NCBI RefSeq assembly: GCF_014836325.1
Contig: NZ_JACSQZ010000003.1
Coordinates: forward strand, 39,468 to 103,467
Source: Clostridium gallinarum
GTDB lineage: Bacteria > Bacillota > Clostridia > Clostridiales > Clostridiaceae
Direction of reading: 5' to 3'
DNA: 64,000 bases
The notes beneath the pieces are model-generated. The model had not been told where the DNA came from and ran no database searches. It worked only from the letters and a program-made list of their open reading frames with translations. Shown here one piece after another: positions 26,970-36,800 of this stretch (within the stretch, counting starts at the first letter, position 1; the number at the start of each line of letters is the position of its first letter). The position numbers and the translations under genes are program-made.

Positions 26970-28253
26970 CTATTTATTGTTTTCAACTAAGAATTTAACT
27001 GTTTTTGCAATCTTTATATCAGCTGTAAGAGCTGCTTTTTGAGTATTCATTAGTAATTCTACCATTTTTTCATCTTCATTAGCTGAGTACATTTTTGCAA
27101 CTTCTACTGCTTTTTCTTTTATTTCTTCTTCAGTAGCATCTATGTTTTCAGCTTTTTCTACTGCTTCTAATACTAAATCTGTTTTTACTTTAACTTCAGC
27201 ATTTTCTTTCATGTAGTCTCTCATCTTAGCTTCATCTGTTCCAGTGAATTGGAAGTATTGTTCTAAGTTTAAGCCTTGGTATTGAAGTCTTTGCTCTAAG
27301 TTCTTAACCATAGTGTCGATTTCTTTTTCAATCATAACAGCTGGTATTTCTACTTTTGCATTTTCAACAACAGCTTTTATTATAGCATCTTCATATTCAT
27401 TTTCTGCTCTCTTAACATTAGCTTCTTCCATCTTCTTAGCTATATCAGCCTTTAATTCAGCTAATGTTTCAAATTCTGAAGCTTCTTTAGCAAATTCATC
27501 ATCGATTGCTGGTAATTCTTTAACCTTGATTTCTTTTACTAAAACTTCGAATTTAGCTTTTTTATTATTTAATTCTTCTCTTCCATAATTTTCAGGGAAA
27601 GTCACGTTAACTTCTACTTTATCCCCAACTTTTGCTCCAACTAATTGATCTTCAAAAGTATCTATGAAAGTACCTGAACCTATTTCAAGTGAATAATCTT
27701 TACCTTCTCCACCTTCAAATGCTACATCATCGATGAAACCTTTAAAGTCTATAACTGCTGTATCTCCAGTAGCTATTTCTCCATTTTCCTTAGTTTCAAC
27801 ACTTGCATTTTTTTCTTGCATTTCTTTTAATCTTGCTTCAACATCTTCTTCAGTAACTTCGTAAACTGGCTTTTCTACTTTTAAGCCTTTGTATTCTCCT
27901 AATTCAACTTCAGGATAAACAGTAACTTCAGCAGTGTAAACAAAATCTTTTCCTTCTTCTGCAGTTACTATATCTATTTGTGGATAATCAACTGGAACTA
28001 TGTTATTTTCTTCTAATGCCTTTGCATAAGAACCTTCTATTGCAAAATTAATGGCATCTTCCATTAATGCTCCTACTCCATAGTACTTTTTAACTATAGC
28101 CATAGGAACTTTACCCTTTCTAAATCCTGGTACATTAAAGTTCTTAACATTTTTATTATAAGCTCTCTTTATATCATCTTGAAACTTCTTAGCTTCAACT
28201 GTTATTTCGAACTTAACAATGTTTTTCTCTATTTTTTCCATTTTAGCTTCCAT
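26970..28253 (-). CDS. tig: Trigger factor (ribosome-associated chaperone and prolyl isomerase)
   Basis: A 427-residue trigger factor. The N-terminal ribosome-binding domain carries the signature [20 protein letters not shown]. The central FKBP-type domain begins at [15 protein letters not shown]. The remaining helical C-terminal arms form the substrate cradle. It binds nascent chains at the ribosome exit tunnel. The start [11 protein letters not shown] fits clostridial homologues and follows a strong AGGAGGAAAG site. First gene of the protein quality-control cluster. Confidence 0.97.
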   Translation of the reverse strand: MEAKMEKIEKNIVKFEITVEAKKFQDDIKRAYNKNVKNFNVPGFRKGKVPMAIVKKYYGVGALMEDAINFAIEGSYAKALEENNIVPVDYPQIDIVTAEEGKDFVYTAEVTVYPEVELGEYKGLKVEKPVYEVTEEDVEARLKEMQEKNASVETKENGEIATGDTAVIDFKGFIDDVAFEGGEGKDYSLEIGSGTFIDTFEDQLVGAKVGDKVEVNVTFPENYGREELNNKKAKFEVLVKEIKVKELPAIDDEFAKEASEFETLAELKADIAKKMEEANVKRAENEYEDAIIKAVVENAKVEIPAVMIEKEIDTMVKNLEQRLQYQGLNLEQYFQFTGTDEAKMRDYMKENAEVKVKTDLVLEAVEKAENIDATEEEIKEKAVEVAKMYSANEDEKMVELLMNTQKAALTADIKIAKTVKFLVENNK

Positions 28254-28410
28254 CGTATTCTTTCCTCCTAAAATAGTAAGATACTATCATAATTGATATA
28301 ACTACGTTATTATACCATATAATATCAATTAGTTTCAAATATTTGTTTATATAAGTTTAATAAATATTATATAGTTAAAATTTTTACATTTCAACTTATA
28401 ATATAATATT

Positions 28411-29211
28411 CTAATTGACTATTTCTCCATTAGAATTTATAAATTTAACTACACCATCTATTGTAACTTCTAATCCCTTTTCTTTAATATCACCTAATTT
28501 TATATCTTTACCTTTGGAATTCCATAATGTCTTATGAGAATTATTATTTAAATCAACTATCCAAATGTATTTGTTTAAGCCATATCCAAAATAAGGTAGA
28601 TTGCTAATATATGCTACTTTTGTGTTATCAATAAATTTAGCTTCTGCATTCCACAAATATCCTTCATAACTTTGCAATACTGTATCTTTATTGAATACTT
28701 CTCCATTTGGTGCAACATATTTATCTTTATTTATAGTTGCTTCATTTTTATCTACATTAAAAATCTTCATATTTTGATTTTCATCAATAGTTAATATTAA
28801 ATTTCTATTTGGATTTAAAACATAATAAATATTATCTGGAATATCTTTTATCCCCTTAAACTTAACTTCACCATTATTTTCTTCATATTCTGCTTTTAAT
28901 ATAAGTCCATCTCTAATAAATAAATCCATACTTTTACTTTCTGGCTCTTTAGGTAGTGTTTCTTCTTTAGATGATTCTTCTTCATTAATATTTTCTTCTA
29001 TTAAAGTATCATCTGGACTCATATTTTCATCTTCATCAATCCAATTTTGAACTTTATTTCTTAAAGTATCCATATTAATACTATTCATAGCTATTGTAAT
29101 AAATAGTGTTCCCACTACAAATATTGCTAATAAAGATATTATAAATATCCTTTTTCTACGCTTTCTCATCTGCCTCTCATAATCTCTGCTGAATATGCTA
29201 GGTTTTCTCAC
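28411..29211 (-). CDS. Membrane-anchored extracytoplasmic protein of unknown function
   Basis: A 266-residue protein. The basic N-terminus (MRKRRKRIF) precedes one membrane segment (IISLLAIFVVGTLFITIAM, residues 24-42). An acidic spacer and a beta-rich outer domain of about 180 residues follow. The start codon is GTG at 29211, after AGGAGG. No catalytic motif recognised. It stands between tig and a small Cys-rich gene, all on the same strand. The outer domain could be a beta-propeller fragment or sensor, but this is not supported. Confidence 0.6.
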   Translation of the reverse strand: MRKPSIFSRDYERQMRKRRKRIFIISLLAIFVVGTLFITIAMNSINMDTLRNKVQNWIDEDENMSPDDTLIEENINEEESSKEETLPKEPESKSMDLFIRDGLILKAEYEENNGEVKFKGIKDIPDNIYYVLNPNRNLILTIDENQNMKIFNVDKNEATINKDKYVAPNGEVFNKDTVLQSYEGYLWNAEAKFIDNTKVAYISNLPYFGYGLNKYIWIVDLNNNSHKTLWNSKGKDIKLGDIKEKGLEVTIDGVVKFINSNGEIVN

Positions 29212-29270
29212 ACCTAATTACCTCCTAAAACAATCATATTAAAGCTCTATATAATAAAAACTTAATGTTA

Positions 29271-29447
29271 TTATTTTCTACTTCCACATCCACAAGAAGA
29301 TTTTCCGCCTTTTGTGCTACAACATCCCCCACACTTTATAAGACCATTTTCCCTTAATTCTTCTACAGTAAGCTTCGCCTCATTTTTATCATATTCTTCA
29401 TATTCTGGTGTAGCCTTTAGTAGATCTTCATTTTTAATATTTATCAT
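29271..29447 (-). CDS. 58-residue cysteine-rich small protein
   Basis: Reads MINIKNEDLLKATPEYEEYD, then a charged helix, and ends in a cluster of five cysteines within about 16 residues (CGGCCSTKGG, then CGCGSRK). GAGGTGA lies 6 nt before the ATG. The cysteine tail suggests metal binding. Function not recognised. It lies 59 bp upstream of the membrane protein gene on the same strand, possibly in one operon. Confidence 0.65.
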   Translation of the reverse strand: MINIKNEDLLKATPEYEEYDKNEAKLTVEELRENGLIKCGGCCSTKGGKSSCGCGSRK

Positions 29448-29629
29448 TTAAATCACCTCATCTCCTATTATATACTTTTACACCATTAAATCTCCATACA
29501 TTTTATATATTTTTAATTTTATTTTAATATAATAAATGTTATATATCTTAAAATTTTATAAATTTCGATTTTTTCTTCTAATCTATTGGATTTTTTGACC
29601 AAATATACTATAATAATTATATATTAATT

Positions 29630-29785
29630 ATATTTTACAAATTATATTTATAAATGCCCATACTTACTGTTAATATTTTTATTAACAGTTTTAATAAAAC
29701 CCCACATATGTTCATTTATTCCCTTTCTTAAATGAACATAAAACCCTTTAACCTGTACAATATATTTGTGCAGGTTTTTATATTT
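29630..29785 (+). ncRNA. Candidate small RNA with own promoter and terminator
   Basis: In the 393-bp gap 29448-29840. TTGACC (29595-29600) and TATATT (29618-29623), 17 bp apart, form a plausible promoter. Three hairpins follow: 29667-29688 (8 bp), 29710-29737 (9 bp) and 29750-29776 (about 10 bp), the last followed by TTTATATTTTT. The only frame inside is 25 codons without a ribosome site. No known RNA family recognised. Confidence 0.45.
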
Positions 29786-29791
29786 TTAAAG

Positions 29792-29821
29792 AATAAGAGC
29801 TGGATTTACCCAGCTCTTATT
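29792..29821 (-). terminator. Terminator of the M23 peptidase gene
   Basis: AATAAGAGCTGG pairs with CCAGCTCTTATT, about 20 bp beyond the stop codon of the minus-strand gene. Confidence 0.8.
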
Positions 29822-29840
29822 ATATCCTGTTTTTATTATT

Positions 29841-31160
29841 TTATAAATAATCCATAGGATTTACATGTTGTCCATTAATTCTTATTTCCCAATGTATATG
29901 AGGGCCTGTACTCATACCAGTTGAACCTACCAATGCAATAGTTTGTCCTCTATAAACAGATTCTCCAACTCCAACTAATAATTGACTATTATGACCATAT
30001 AATGTTTGAATACCACTACCATGATCTAATATTATTGTATTACCATATCCACTAATCCATCCTGAATATACTACAACACCACTTTTAGATGCAGCTACTG
30101 GTGCTCCATATGGATCTCCTAAATCAGTTCCAGTATGGAAGCCTGGTTCACCTGTTACCGGATTTATTCTAGGACCATATGGATCTGTAATAGGACCACT
30201 TCCAGGTCTTAAAAAGCTTTCAGTACTAGGGTCTCCTGTTGCTCCACTATCATCTACTTCTGGACTTTCAGGAGTTGTTGTTACACCACTAGAATTGTTT
30301 CCACTATTTATATTTGCAAATATATTATCTAATTCTGCTTGAAGCTCCTGATTATATGATATTAAATCACCAATTTGTTCTTCTAGTTCTTTTTCTTTAT
30401 CACTTAATGATGCAAGTAAACTAGATTTTTCTGACTCCATTTCATAAAGTTCATTAATCTTACTTTGATGATATTCTTCTTTAGCTATATACTCTTTTTG
30501 AGCTTCTTTTAATTCATCTTGTTTTGCAACCACAGCTTTTTTATTTTCTTCTATACTTTCTAATTGTTTTGCAATTTCATTTTTTTCATTTTCTAATTCA
30601 GCTTCTATTCTTTTAGCTTCTGTTATTAAAGTTTTATCAAAATTAATTAATCTATAAATATTTTGAATGTTATTAAATAAAGATAATATATCCTCACTTT
30701 TTAATATTAAATATATGTAATTAGTTACTACATCTATTTTGTAATATCCTATAAGTCTTTTATCTATATTACTTTTTATTTCCTCAGCTTCCTTTTGCTT
30801 TTCAACTATTAATTGTTCTCTACTCTCAATCTCATTTTGAGAACTAACAATTTCACTATTAATCCTATCTATTTCAGCTTGAACTTCATCAATTTTTACT
30901 TGATAAGACTGTACTTCTTCTTTAGCTGCATTTAACTCTTTACTTTTTTCATCTATTTGGTCTAAAACATTTTGTAATTCATTAGTTTGACTATCTATTT
31001 CATTACTAATCTTATCTTTTTCACCTTCAAGACTATCAATTTGATTTTGATTTTGATTTATCTTATCTTGCAAAGAAGAAGTAGTTTCTGCAAATGCTAT
31101 TATATTAGTAGAAAAAACTATAGTAACTATAACTGTCATTAGTTTATATTTTTTTTTCAT
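29841..31160 (-). CDS. Secreted coiled-coil M23 (LytM) peptidase, EnvC/CwlO-like
   Basis: A 439-residue protein. A signal peptide (KYKLMTVIVTIVFSTNIIAFA) is followed by about 240 residues of coiled coil (residues 27-275), a Ser/Thr/Pro spacer and a C-terminal M23 domain. The zinc ligands are visible in GFHTGTDLG (H, D) and GPHIHWEI (HxH). Such proteins are peptidoglycan endopeptidases, or activators of amidases when degenerate; here the ligands are intact, so it is probably catalytic. In Bacillus CwlO, related coiled coils are controlled by FtsEX, but no ftsEX lies in this window. The TcaA-like gene ends 16 bp upstream. Confidence 0.85.
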   Translation of the reverse strand: MKKKYKLMTVIVTIVFSTNIIAFAETTSSLQDKINQNQNQIDSLEGEKDKISNEIDSQTNELQNVLDQIDEKSKELNAAKEEVQSYQVKIDEVQAEIDRINSEIVSSQNEIESREQLIVEKQKEAEEIKSNIDKRLIGYYKIDVVTNYIYLILKSEDILSLFNNIQNIYRLINFDKTLITEAKRIEAELENEKNEIAKQLESIEENKKAVVAKQDELKEAQKEYIAKEEYHQSKINELYEMESEKSSLLASLSDKEKELEEQIGDLISYNQELQAELDNIFANINSGNNSSGVTTTPESPEVDDSGATGDPSTESFLRPGSGPITDPYGPRINPVTGEPGFHTGTDLGDPYGAPVAASKSGVVVYSGWISGYGNTIILDHGSGIQTLYGHNSQLLVGVGESVYRGQTIALVGSTGMSTGPHIHWEIRINGQHVNPMDYL

Positions 31161-31176
31161 CTTAACACTCCATCAA

Positions 31177-32424
31177 TTATTCTAAATTAAACTTTTGAAC
31201 ATCATTAACAATCCAATTACCATCTTTATATTCCATATTAGTTAAAAACATCTCTTCCACATTTTTATCTAGGAAAGGTAATATTTTTTTGCTTATATTG
31301 TAACTTAGTTTAATTACTATTTTCCCCTTATAAACTCCATCCTCAAAATAGAATTCACTATTTTTTACTTCTGTCTGCAAATCATTAAGCTCATAATTAT
31401 TTTTTAAAAATAAACTTTCTCTTTTTATACTAGTATATATTTTATAATTTGCATCATCTTCTGCATTTACAATTAAATTATAGTCTGATTTATTTAAAGC
31501 ATTAAAAACACTTTCATAAAATTCTTTAGTTGCTTCATTAATATCAGAAATTAATTTATCATTAACTATATCTACATTTATATTTATATTAGGTAAATTA
31601 CCAACTTTAACTTCTTCACTTTTAACTGTTCCCCAAGGTAATTCTTTTTGTAAATATATTCTTATATCCTTTTCTAATGGAATTGGTCCAAAATTTTGAA
31701 TATCCTTCACCTTTTTATTAATATCTTCATTATTTATAAATACAGATGCATCTTCAAAATTTGATGTTAAAGTTATATTAGTTGCAGGAATATCTAATTT
31801 ATAATCTAAATCTTCCATTATATAAACTTCTTTTTCTTCTTCTACTATTCCATATAAAGTTTCTAGTTCTCCCCTAAGTACATATTTCCCAGGAATTAAT
31901 TTTTTGTCTATTTTAGTTGATAAAACTTCTTTATTGTTTAAAAAAAGCTTTGTTTCATTAAAATTAGTTTCAATTTCAAGTGACACTGGGGTAATTTCTA
32001 AGTGATAATTATCAAAAAATAATTTTTTTTCATTTATTAAGGTAAAATATCCCCCTTTGTTATTACTCCTTAATTGCTTAATTATTTGATTTACTTTTTC
32101 TTGATTTTCAGAGTAATATTCTGATAAAGGCTTCAAATCTTCCTTACTTATTTTTTCGCCATTTAACCTTATTTTTTTATATATTTTTCCTGGTTTATTT
32201 TCTTTCATTGATATTTCTAAATCTTTTAATAAAGTACTTTTAGATGATTTATGATTACCAATACTAACTAAAACTACAGTTAAAAATATAAATACTATTA
32301 GAAATAATGCTTTTCTTCTATTGAAAAAATCTTTAAAATTTCTAAAGGTTAAATTATTTATATCTTCTAATAGATCCTTTAAATATTCCTTTGAGCTTTC
32401 AAAGAAGTTCTTTAAATCCTTCAA
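31177..32424 (-). CDS. TcaA-like membrane protein with NTF2-like tail
   Basis: About 415 residues. Cytosolic N-terminus of 40-45 residues, one membrane segment (ALFLIVFIFLTVVLVSIG), then two similar beta domains (ITPVSLEIETNFNETKLFLN and IPATNITLTSNFEDASVFIN) and a C-terminal NTF2-like domain. This is the order of the TcaA/YvbJ family, but the usual N-terminal zinc ribbon is absent. TcaA proteins are linked to cell-wall stress and glycopeptide response. A longer frame starts at a GTG at 32460 overlapping the upstream gene. AAGGGTG at 32437-32431 is placed for the TTG at 32424, which I prefer. Confidence 0.7.
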   Translation of the reverse strand: MKDLKNFFESSKEYLKDLLEDINNLTFRNFKDFFNRRKALFLIVFIFLTVVLVSIGNHKSSKSTLLKDLEISMKENKPGKIYKKIRLNGEKISKEDLKPLSEYYSENQEKVNQIIKQLRSNNKGGYFTLINEKKLFFDNYHLEITPVSLEIETNFNETKLFLNNKEVLSTKIDKKLIPGKYVLRGELETLYGIVEEEKEVYIMEDLDYKLDIPATNITLTSNFEDASVFINNEDINKKVKDIQNFGPIPLEKDIRIYLQKELPWGTVKSEEVKVGNLPNININVDIVNDKLISDINEATKEFYESVFNALNKSDYNLIVNAEDDANYKIYTSIKRESLFLKNNYELNDLQTEVKNSEFYFEDGVYKGKIVIKLSYNISKKILPFLDKNVEEMFLTNMEYKDGNWIVNDVQKFNLE

Positions 32425-32435
32425 TATCTTCACCC

Positions 32436-32777
32436 TTATTCTAAAATATCTATTATCCACTTTCTACACGCTAAACATTTATATATTCTTATAACGAATA
32501 AATCTAATAAACCACTTTGTCTTTCTTTAACTAATAAGCTTAGTTCTTCTCTTGTAATAAACTCATCATATTCATTTAAGAAACCTTGAATTTCAATAAA
32601 ATAATTCTTTTTAGTTCTTCCACAACAGTCATTTTCTTCGACAACTTCTAATTCTTCATAGTTAAGCTTATGACTAAATTCTTTTATAATATGTATTACA
32701 TCTTCAAATTCTTCAATATTATCTAAAAAATCTTCCTTATAAAACACTAAATCTTTTATTGTAAATAATTTCTCCAT
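32436..32777 (-). CDS. Hypothetical protein with two CxxC-like cysteine pairs
   Basis: About 113 residues starting MEKLFTIKDLVFYKED. Two cysteine sites (DCCGRTKKNY in the middle and IYKCLACRKW near the end) suggest a bound metal. The longer frame adds 20 residues with no better ribosome site. It lies 11 bp upstream of the TcaA-like gene and could supply the zinc-ribbon-like module that this TcaA protein lacks, which is speculation. Family not recognised. Confidence 0.55.
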   Translation of the reverse strand: MEKLFTIKDLVFYKEDFLDNIEEFEDVIHIIKEFSHKLNYEELEVVEENDCCGRTKKNYFIEIQGFLNEYDEFITREELSLLVKERQSGLLDLFVIRIYKCLACRKWIIDILE

Positions 32778-32899
32778 AAAACCACAACCTTTGCTATTTT
32801 GTAATTTTATTTTATATTTATTAATATTATTAATCAAGATATTTAATTTTAATATTTTATTACAAATGATATAATCATATTATAAAAGGGGGAATTTAA

Positions 32900-33673
32900 A
32901 TGATTTTTGATAGTCATATGCACTCTAAATTTTCTACAGATAGCAGAATGAAAATAGAGGATGCAATAATAACTTCAAAAGAAAAAAATCTAGGTATTAT
33001 AATAACAGATCATATGGATTTGGCTTATCCTGTAAAAGAAGATTTTAAATTTCATATACCTAGTTATTTTAATGAATACGAAAAATATAGAGGGGATAGA
33101 CTTAAGCTTGGAATTGAAATAGGATTAACAGAGGATACTCTTTTAGAAAATGAAGCTATTGCTAAAAATTATGATTTTGATTTTATTTTAGGCTCTATTC
33201 ACGCAGTTAATAATCTAGATATTTATGTTGATTATATAAATCAAGGTTATGATAAAACTAAATTCTTTCAACTCTACTTTGAAAATATGCTAACTTGTGT
33301 AAAGCTATATAATAATTTTGACTCCTTATCTCATATAGATTATCCGTGTAGATACTGCAAATTTGAAAATAAAGAAATAATTCTAGATGATTTTAAAGAT
33401 ATAATAGCTGAAATCTTTAAAATTCTAATAAATAAAAATAAGGTATTAGAACTTAATACCTCAAGACTTCATATTAAAGAAGCACAAAAATCTTTAATAG
33501 ATATTTATAAATTATATTCAGATTTAGGTGGAAAATATATTACTTTAGGTTCTGATGCTCACATACAAAACTCTATAGGAAGAAATTTTGATTTAGCCCT
33601 AAACTTTTTAGAGAAAGTAAATTTACAAGGAGTTTACTTTGATAATAGAAAAATGAAGATAATAAATAGTTAA
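32900..33673 (+). CDS. PHP-domain phosphoesterase, histidinol-phosphatase-like
   Basis: A 257-residue PHP-fold metallohydrolase. Metal-binding motifs are FDSHMHSKFSTDS at the N-terminus, ITDHMD, GIEIGL, LGSIHAV and LGSDAHIQ near the C-terminus. The best-known relatives of this size are HisK-type histidinol phosphatases, but there are no his genes nearby, so the substrate is open. AAAGGGGG precedes the ATG. It is divergent from the upstream cluster and has its own terminator. Confidence 0.8.
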   Translation: MIFDSHMHSKFSTDSRMKIEDAIITSKEKNLGIIITDHMDLAYPVKEDFKFHIPSYFNEYEKYRGDRLKLGIEIGLTEDTLLENEAIAKNYDFDFILGSIHAVNNLDIYVDYINQGYDKTKFFQLYFENMLTCVKLYNNFDSLSHIDYPCRYCKFENKEIILDDFKDIIAEIFKILINKNKVLELNTSRLHIKEAQKSLIDIYKLYSDLGGKYITLGSDAHIQNSIGRNFDLALNFLEKVNLQGVYFDNRKMKIINS

Positions 33674-33699
33674 TAAAAAATTATATTAAATTTTAATAT

Positions 33700-33731
33700 A
33701 AAAAAGCTTAGTGTTTACGCACTAAGCTTTT
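33700..33731 (+). terminator. Terminator of the PHP gene
   Basis: AAAAAGCTTAGTG and CACTAAGCTTTTT form a perfect 13-bp stem with a 6-nt loop. It can also act on the minus strand. Confidence 0.88.
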
Positions 33732-33848
33732 TACATATCTTATCACTTTAATTATCTAAATCTAAATCACTCAATAAATACTATTAAAATAGTTATCTTC
33801 CATTTTACTTTAGATGAATTTCTATATAAATTTTATGGAGTACTTAAA

Positions 33849-36800
33849 TTATTTTTTCTTTTTAGATACTATAACTCCACCTATAGTTGAAACTAATCCA
33901 AATACTAATGTTATTATTGAATTATTTCCTCCTGTTTGCGGTAAATTATTCTTATCTGTTATCTCCTTAGAATCATCTGGTTTTTCAGTAGTAGGTGGAT
34001 TACCTGTATTATTTCCATTATTGTCATCTGGATTTTGTGGGTTATTATCATTATTTTCACCATTATCATTGTTACTTACATCATCACTATCATCCTCATT
34101 GTCTGGATTTTCAGGATTCTGCTGATCATTACCATTATTTTCACTATCATTTCCGTTATTGTTATTACTGTTATCATCTCCATCGCCTGGATTTTGTGGG
34201 GTATTACCGTTGTTGTTATTATCTCCACCACCTGGATTTACTGGTTCTCCTGGTTCAACAATATCCTTTTGATTTACAGTAACTATCTTATTATCTTGCC
34301 ATATATAGCTTATTGGATCATAGAAAATTCTAACCTTAACAGCATAGCTTCCAGCTTCTTCTGGTATCCAAGAAGTACTTTTATTGCCACTTCGCTCTTG
34401 AATAACTGTCCATTCATCATCATTTTCTCCTCTTACTGAGAATTCATATTCAAATTCTACTTCTTCTGTTGGTGGAGTAGCTGTAATATTTAATGTTTCT
34501 CCTGCCTTTAATTCATATTTATCAGCTTCTAAAGTCACATTAAGATCTGGCTGTTCATCAAAATATCCACATTGTTCAAGAATATCATAAATATCATTCC
34601 CATCATAAACTTCCTGTGGTTCCTTAGCATCTTCATTTAAATAATCTTTCATTAAATAGTTTTCTATAACTGCACTCATATCGTTATAGTTAACTACTCC
34701 ATCTTGAGTTAGATCTGCAGCAACCCTTTCTGATAAATTTTCACTATATTCACTAGAAATAATATCAGTATCGAAAATTGTAGGTACATATAACTTACCA
34801 ACTTCAATAGCATCAAGAATATCTATTGCTCCATCTTCATTTACATCGCCTAATTTAGATTGTAATGGCGTTGAAGATGTAAATGAATAGCTTGTTATTG
34901 CAAATATATTCCCTATTCTATTGTTTTCCTTATTTAATCTACTTCCTGGTACATCTACAATACTATCAAATCCTCCTGGAGTTTCTAATACAACTTTATA
35001 ATCACCTTCAATTATAGGAAGATCATTAAATGCAAACATGTGACCTCCTTCAAGCATTTTATCAAACTTAAAGTAAGTTGGCTCATACTTATTTCCATCT
35101 GGATCAATAGCATAAACTTTAGCATCCTTCATACCTCTAGCATAAGTTCTAGTTGTTCCATAAATTAAAGTTCTTTCAGTAGATTCAATTAATAAATTTT
35201 TATCCATAGTTCCAACTTGAACATCAACTAAGTCTCCATTAGAATTTTTAAACTCTCCACTAATCCCTCTTAAATTTATATATCTAAATTGTTCATCATC
35301 TATTAAGTCCTCTTCGAGTCCATCAAGCTTATTAACTTTATAATTAACATCAAATAATTTAATATTATCATTTAAGCCAATAATACTTTCTCCATTTAAT
35401 TTAAATGAAATTTCAAATAATTGTCTCTCATCATCAGCTGGAATTTCCTTAAAACTTATATTAACCCCTTCTTTATTTTCACTTAATAAAGCTTTTAATT
35501 CATTAGTTGCAGTTATTGATTCTAAACTCAAATTAGCATTCCCATAATTTTCAACAATAAATGTACCTTCAGTAACATTATTAGCGTTATTTAAAGAAAT
35601 ACTTGCAACTAAGTTATCATTTTCAGTAACTCTTTCTAGATTTGTATCTAATGATAAATATTGAGTATCTTTATTCACAAATATAAAATTATGTGGCATG
35701 TCTGTTACTGTTGCAACATTAGCATATTCTAACTTAACCTTAAAGAAACCATCTTCTAAGTCACTTCTTTCTACCCCAGCTATTAATACATCTCCATCTT
35801 CCTTGGACATAACATCCATTCCAATTCTTTCACCATCTGGATAATATCCATTTGCATATAAACCATTTAATTCTTCTTGCTTTAAATAATCTAGACCATA
35901 ATCTTCCTTCATTTTATCTACATACTCATTAAATACATTAGCTCTTATCCAAATACCTTCATGCTCTTCCCCATCATACCAAACCTCTGAAGAATATAAA
36001 TCATCAGTTACTTCTATTATTCCTTCATTAAAATTAAAAGTAAGCTCATCAGAATTTGTATCGTTTATTACTGCCATAGATATAGTTTTTGAGAAAGTCT
36101 TTCCTTCATAAGTTTCAACTACAACTTCTAAATCATATATTCCATTTTCAACTGCACTCTTTTCTCCAGTAACATTTCCATTAACTATTTTAGAAACTAA
36201 TCCACCTTGCATAATGTTTGGAACTAATGATTCAACATCTTCTACAATCCAACTACCATCTTGACTACCAGCATGTCCAATATATTCTTTTGTATCCTTA
36301 TCTTTAATAAAAGTATGAATCACTGATACCGGTTCACTTACAGCCATACTAACTGTAACATCACTTCCTGTAAAATAAGTATATTCACTCTTATTAAATA
36401 AAGCTGATGTACTAAATGCTGATATTCCCTTTGATCTACCTTCATACATAGATGGATAATCTAATATACTAAATCCTTCTATTGATAATGTTACACTAAA
36501 TGGCATTTGATAATCTTCATTACTATCAGTATCTTCAAAGAAAATATATCCTTCGTAAGTTCCATTACTTGCAGTACCAGGTAAAATTATTTCTGCATCA
36601 AAACTCTTACTTGATCCTGGAGCTACTGTTATTGTATCTACAATATTTAAGTTCACATTATTTTCTTCTGCTGATAATGCTCTATCGCTATTTGAGTAAT
36701 GAACTGATACATCATAGCTTTTTGTTTCAGTTGAATTATTACTAACTGTAACTGGAATTATCTTCTTTACATCATTAGATTTATCTTCACTCTTATATAC

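Noticed and set aside
33814..34439. Plus-strand frames rich in Tyr, His and Ile
   Set aside because: They are antisense shadows of the Asn/Asp/Pro-rich wall-spanning region of the subtilase and have no ribosome sites.
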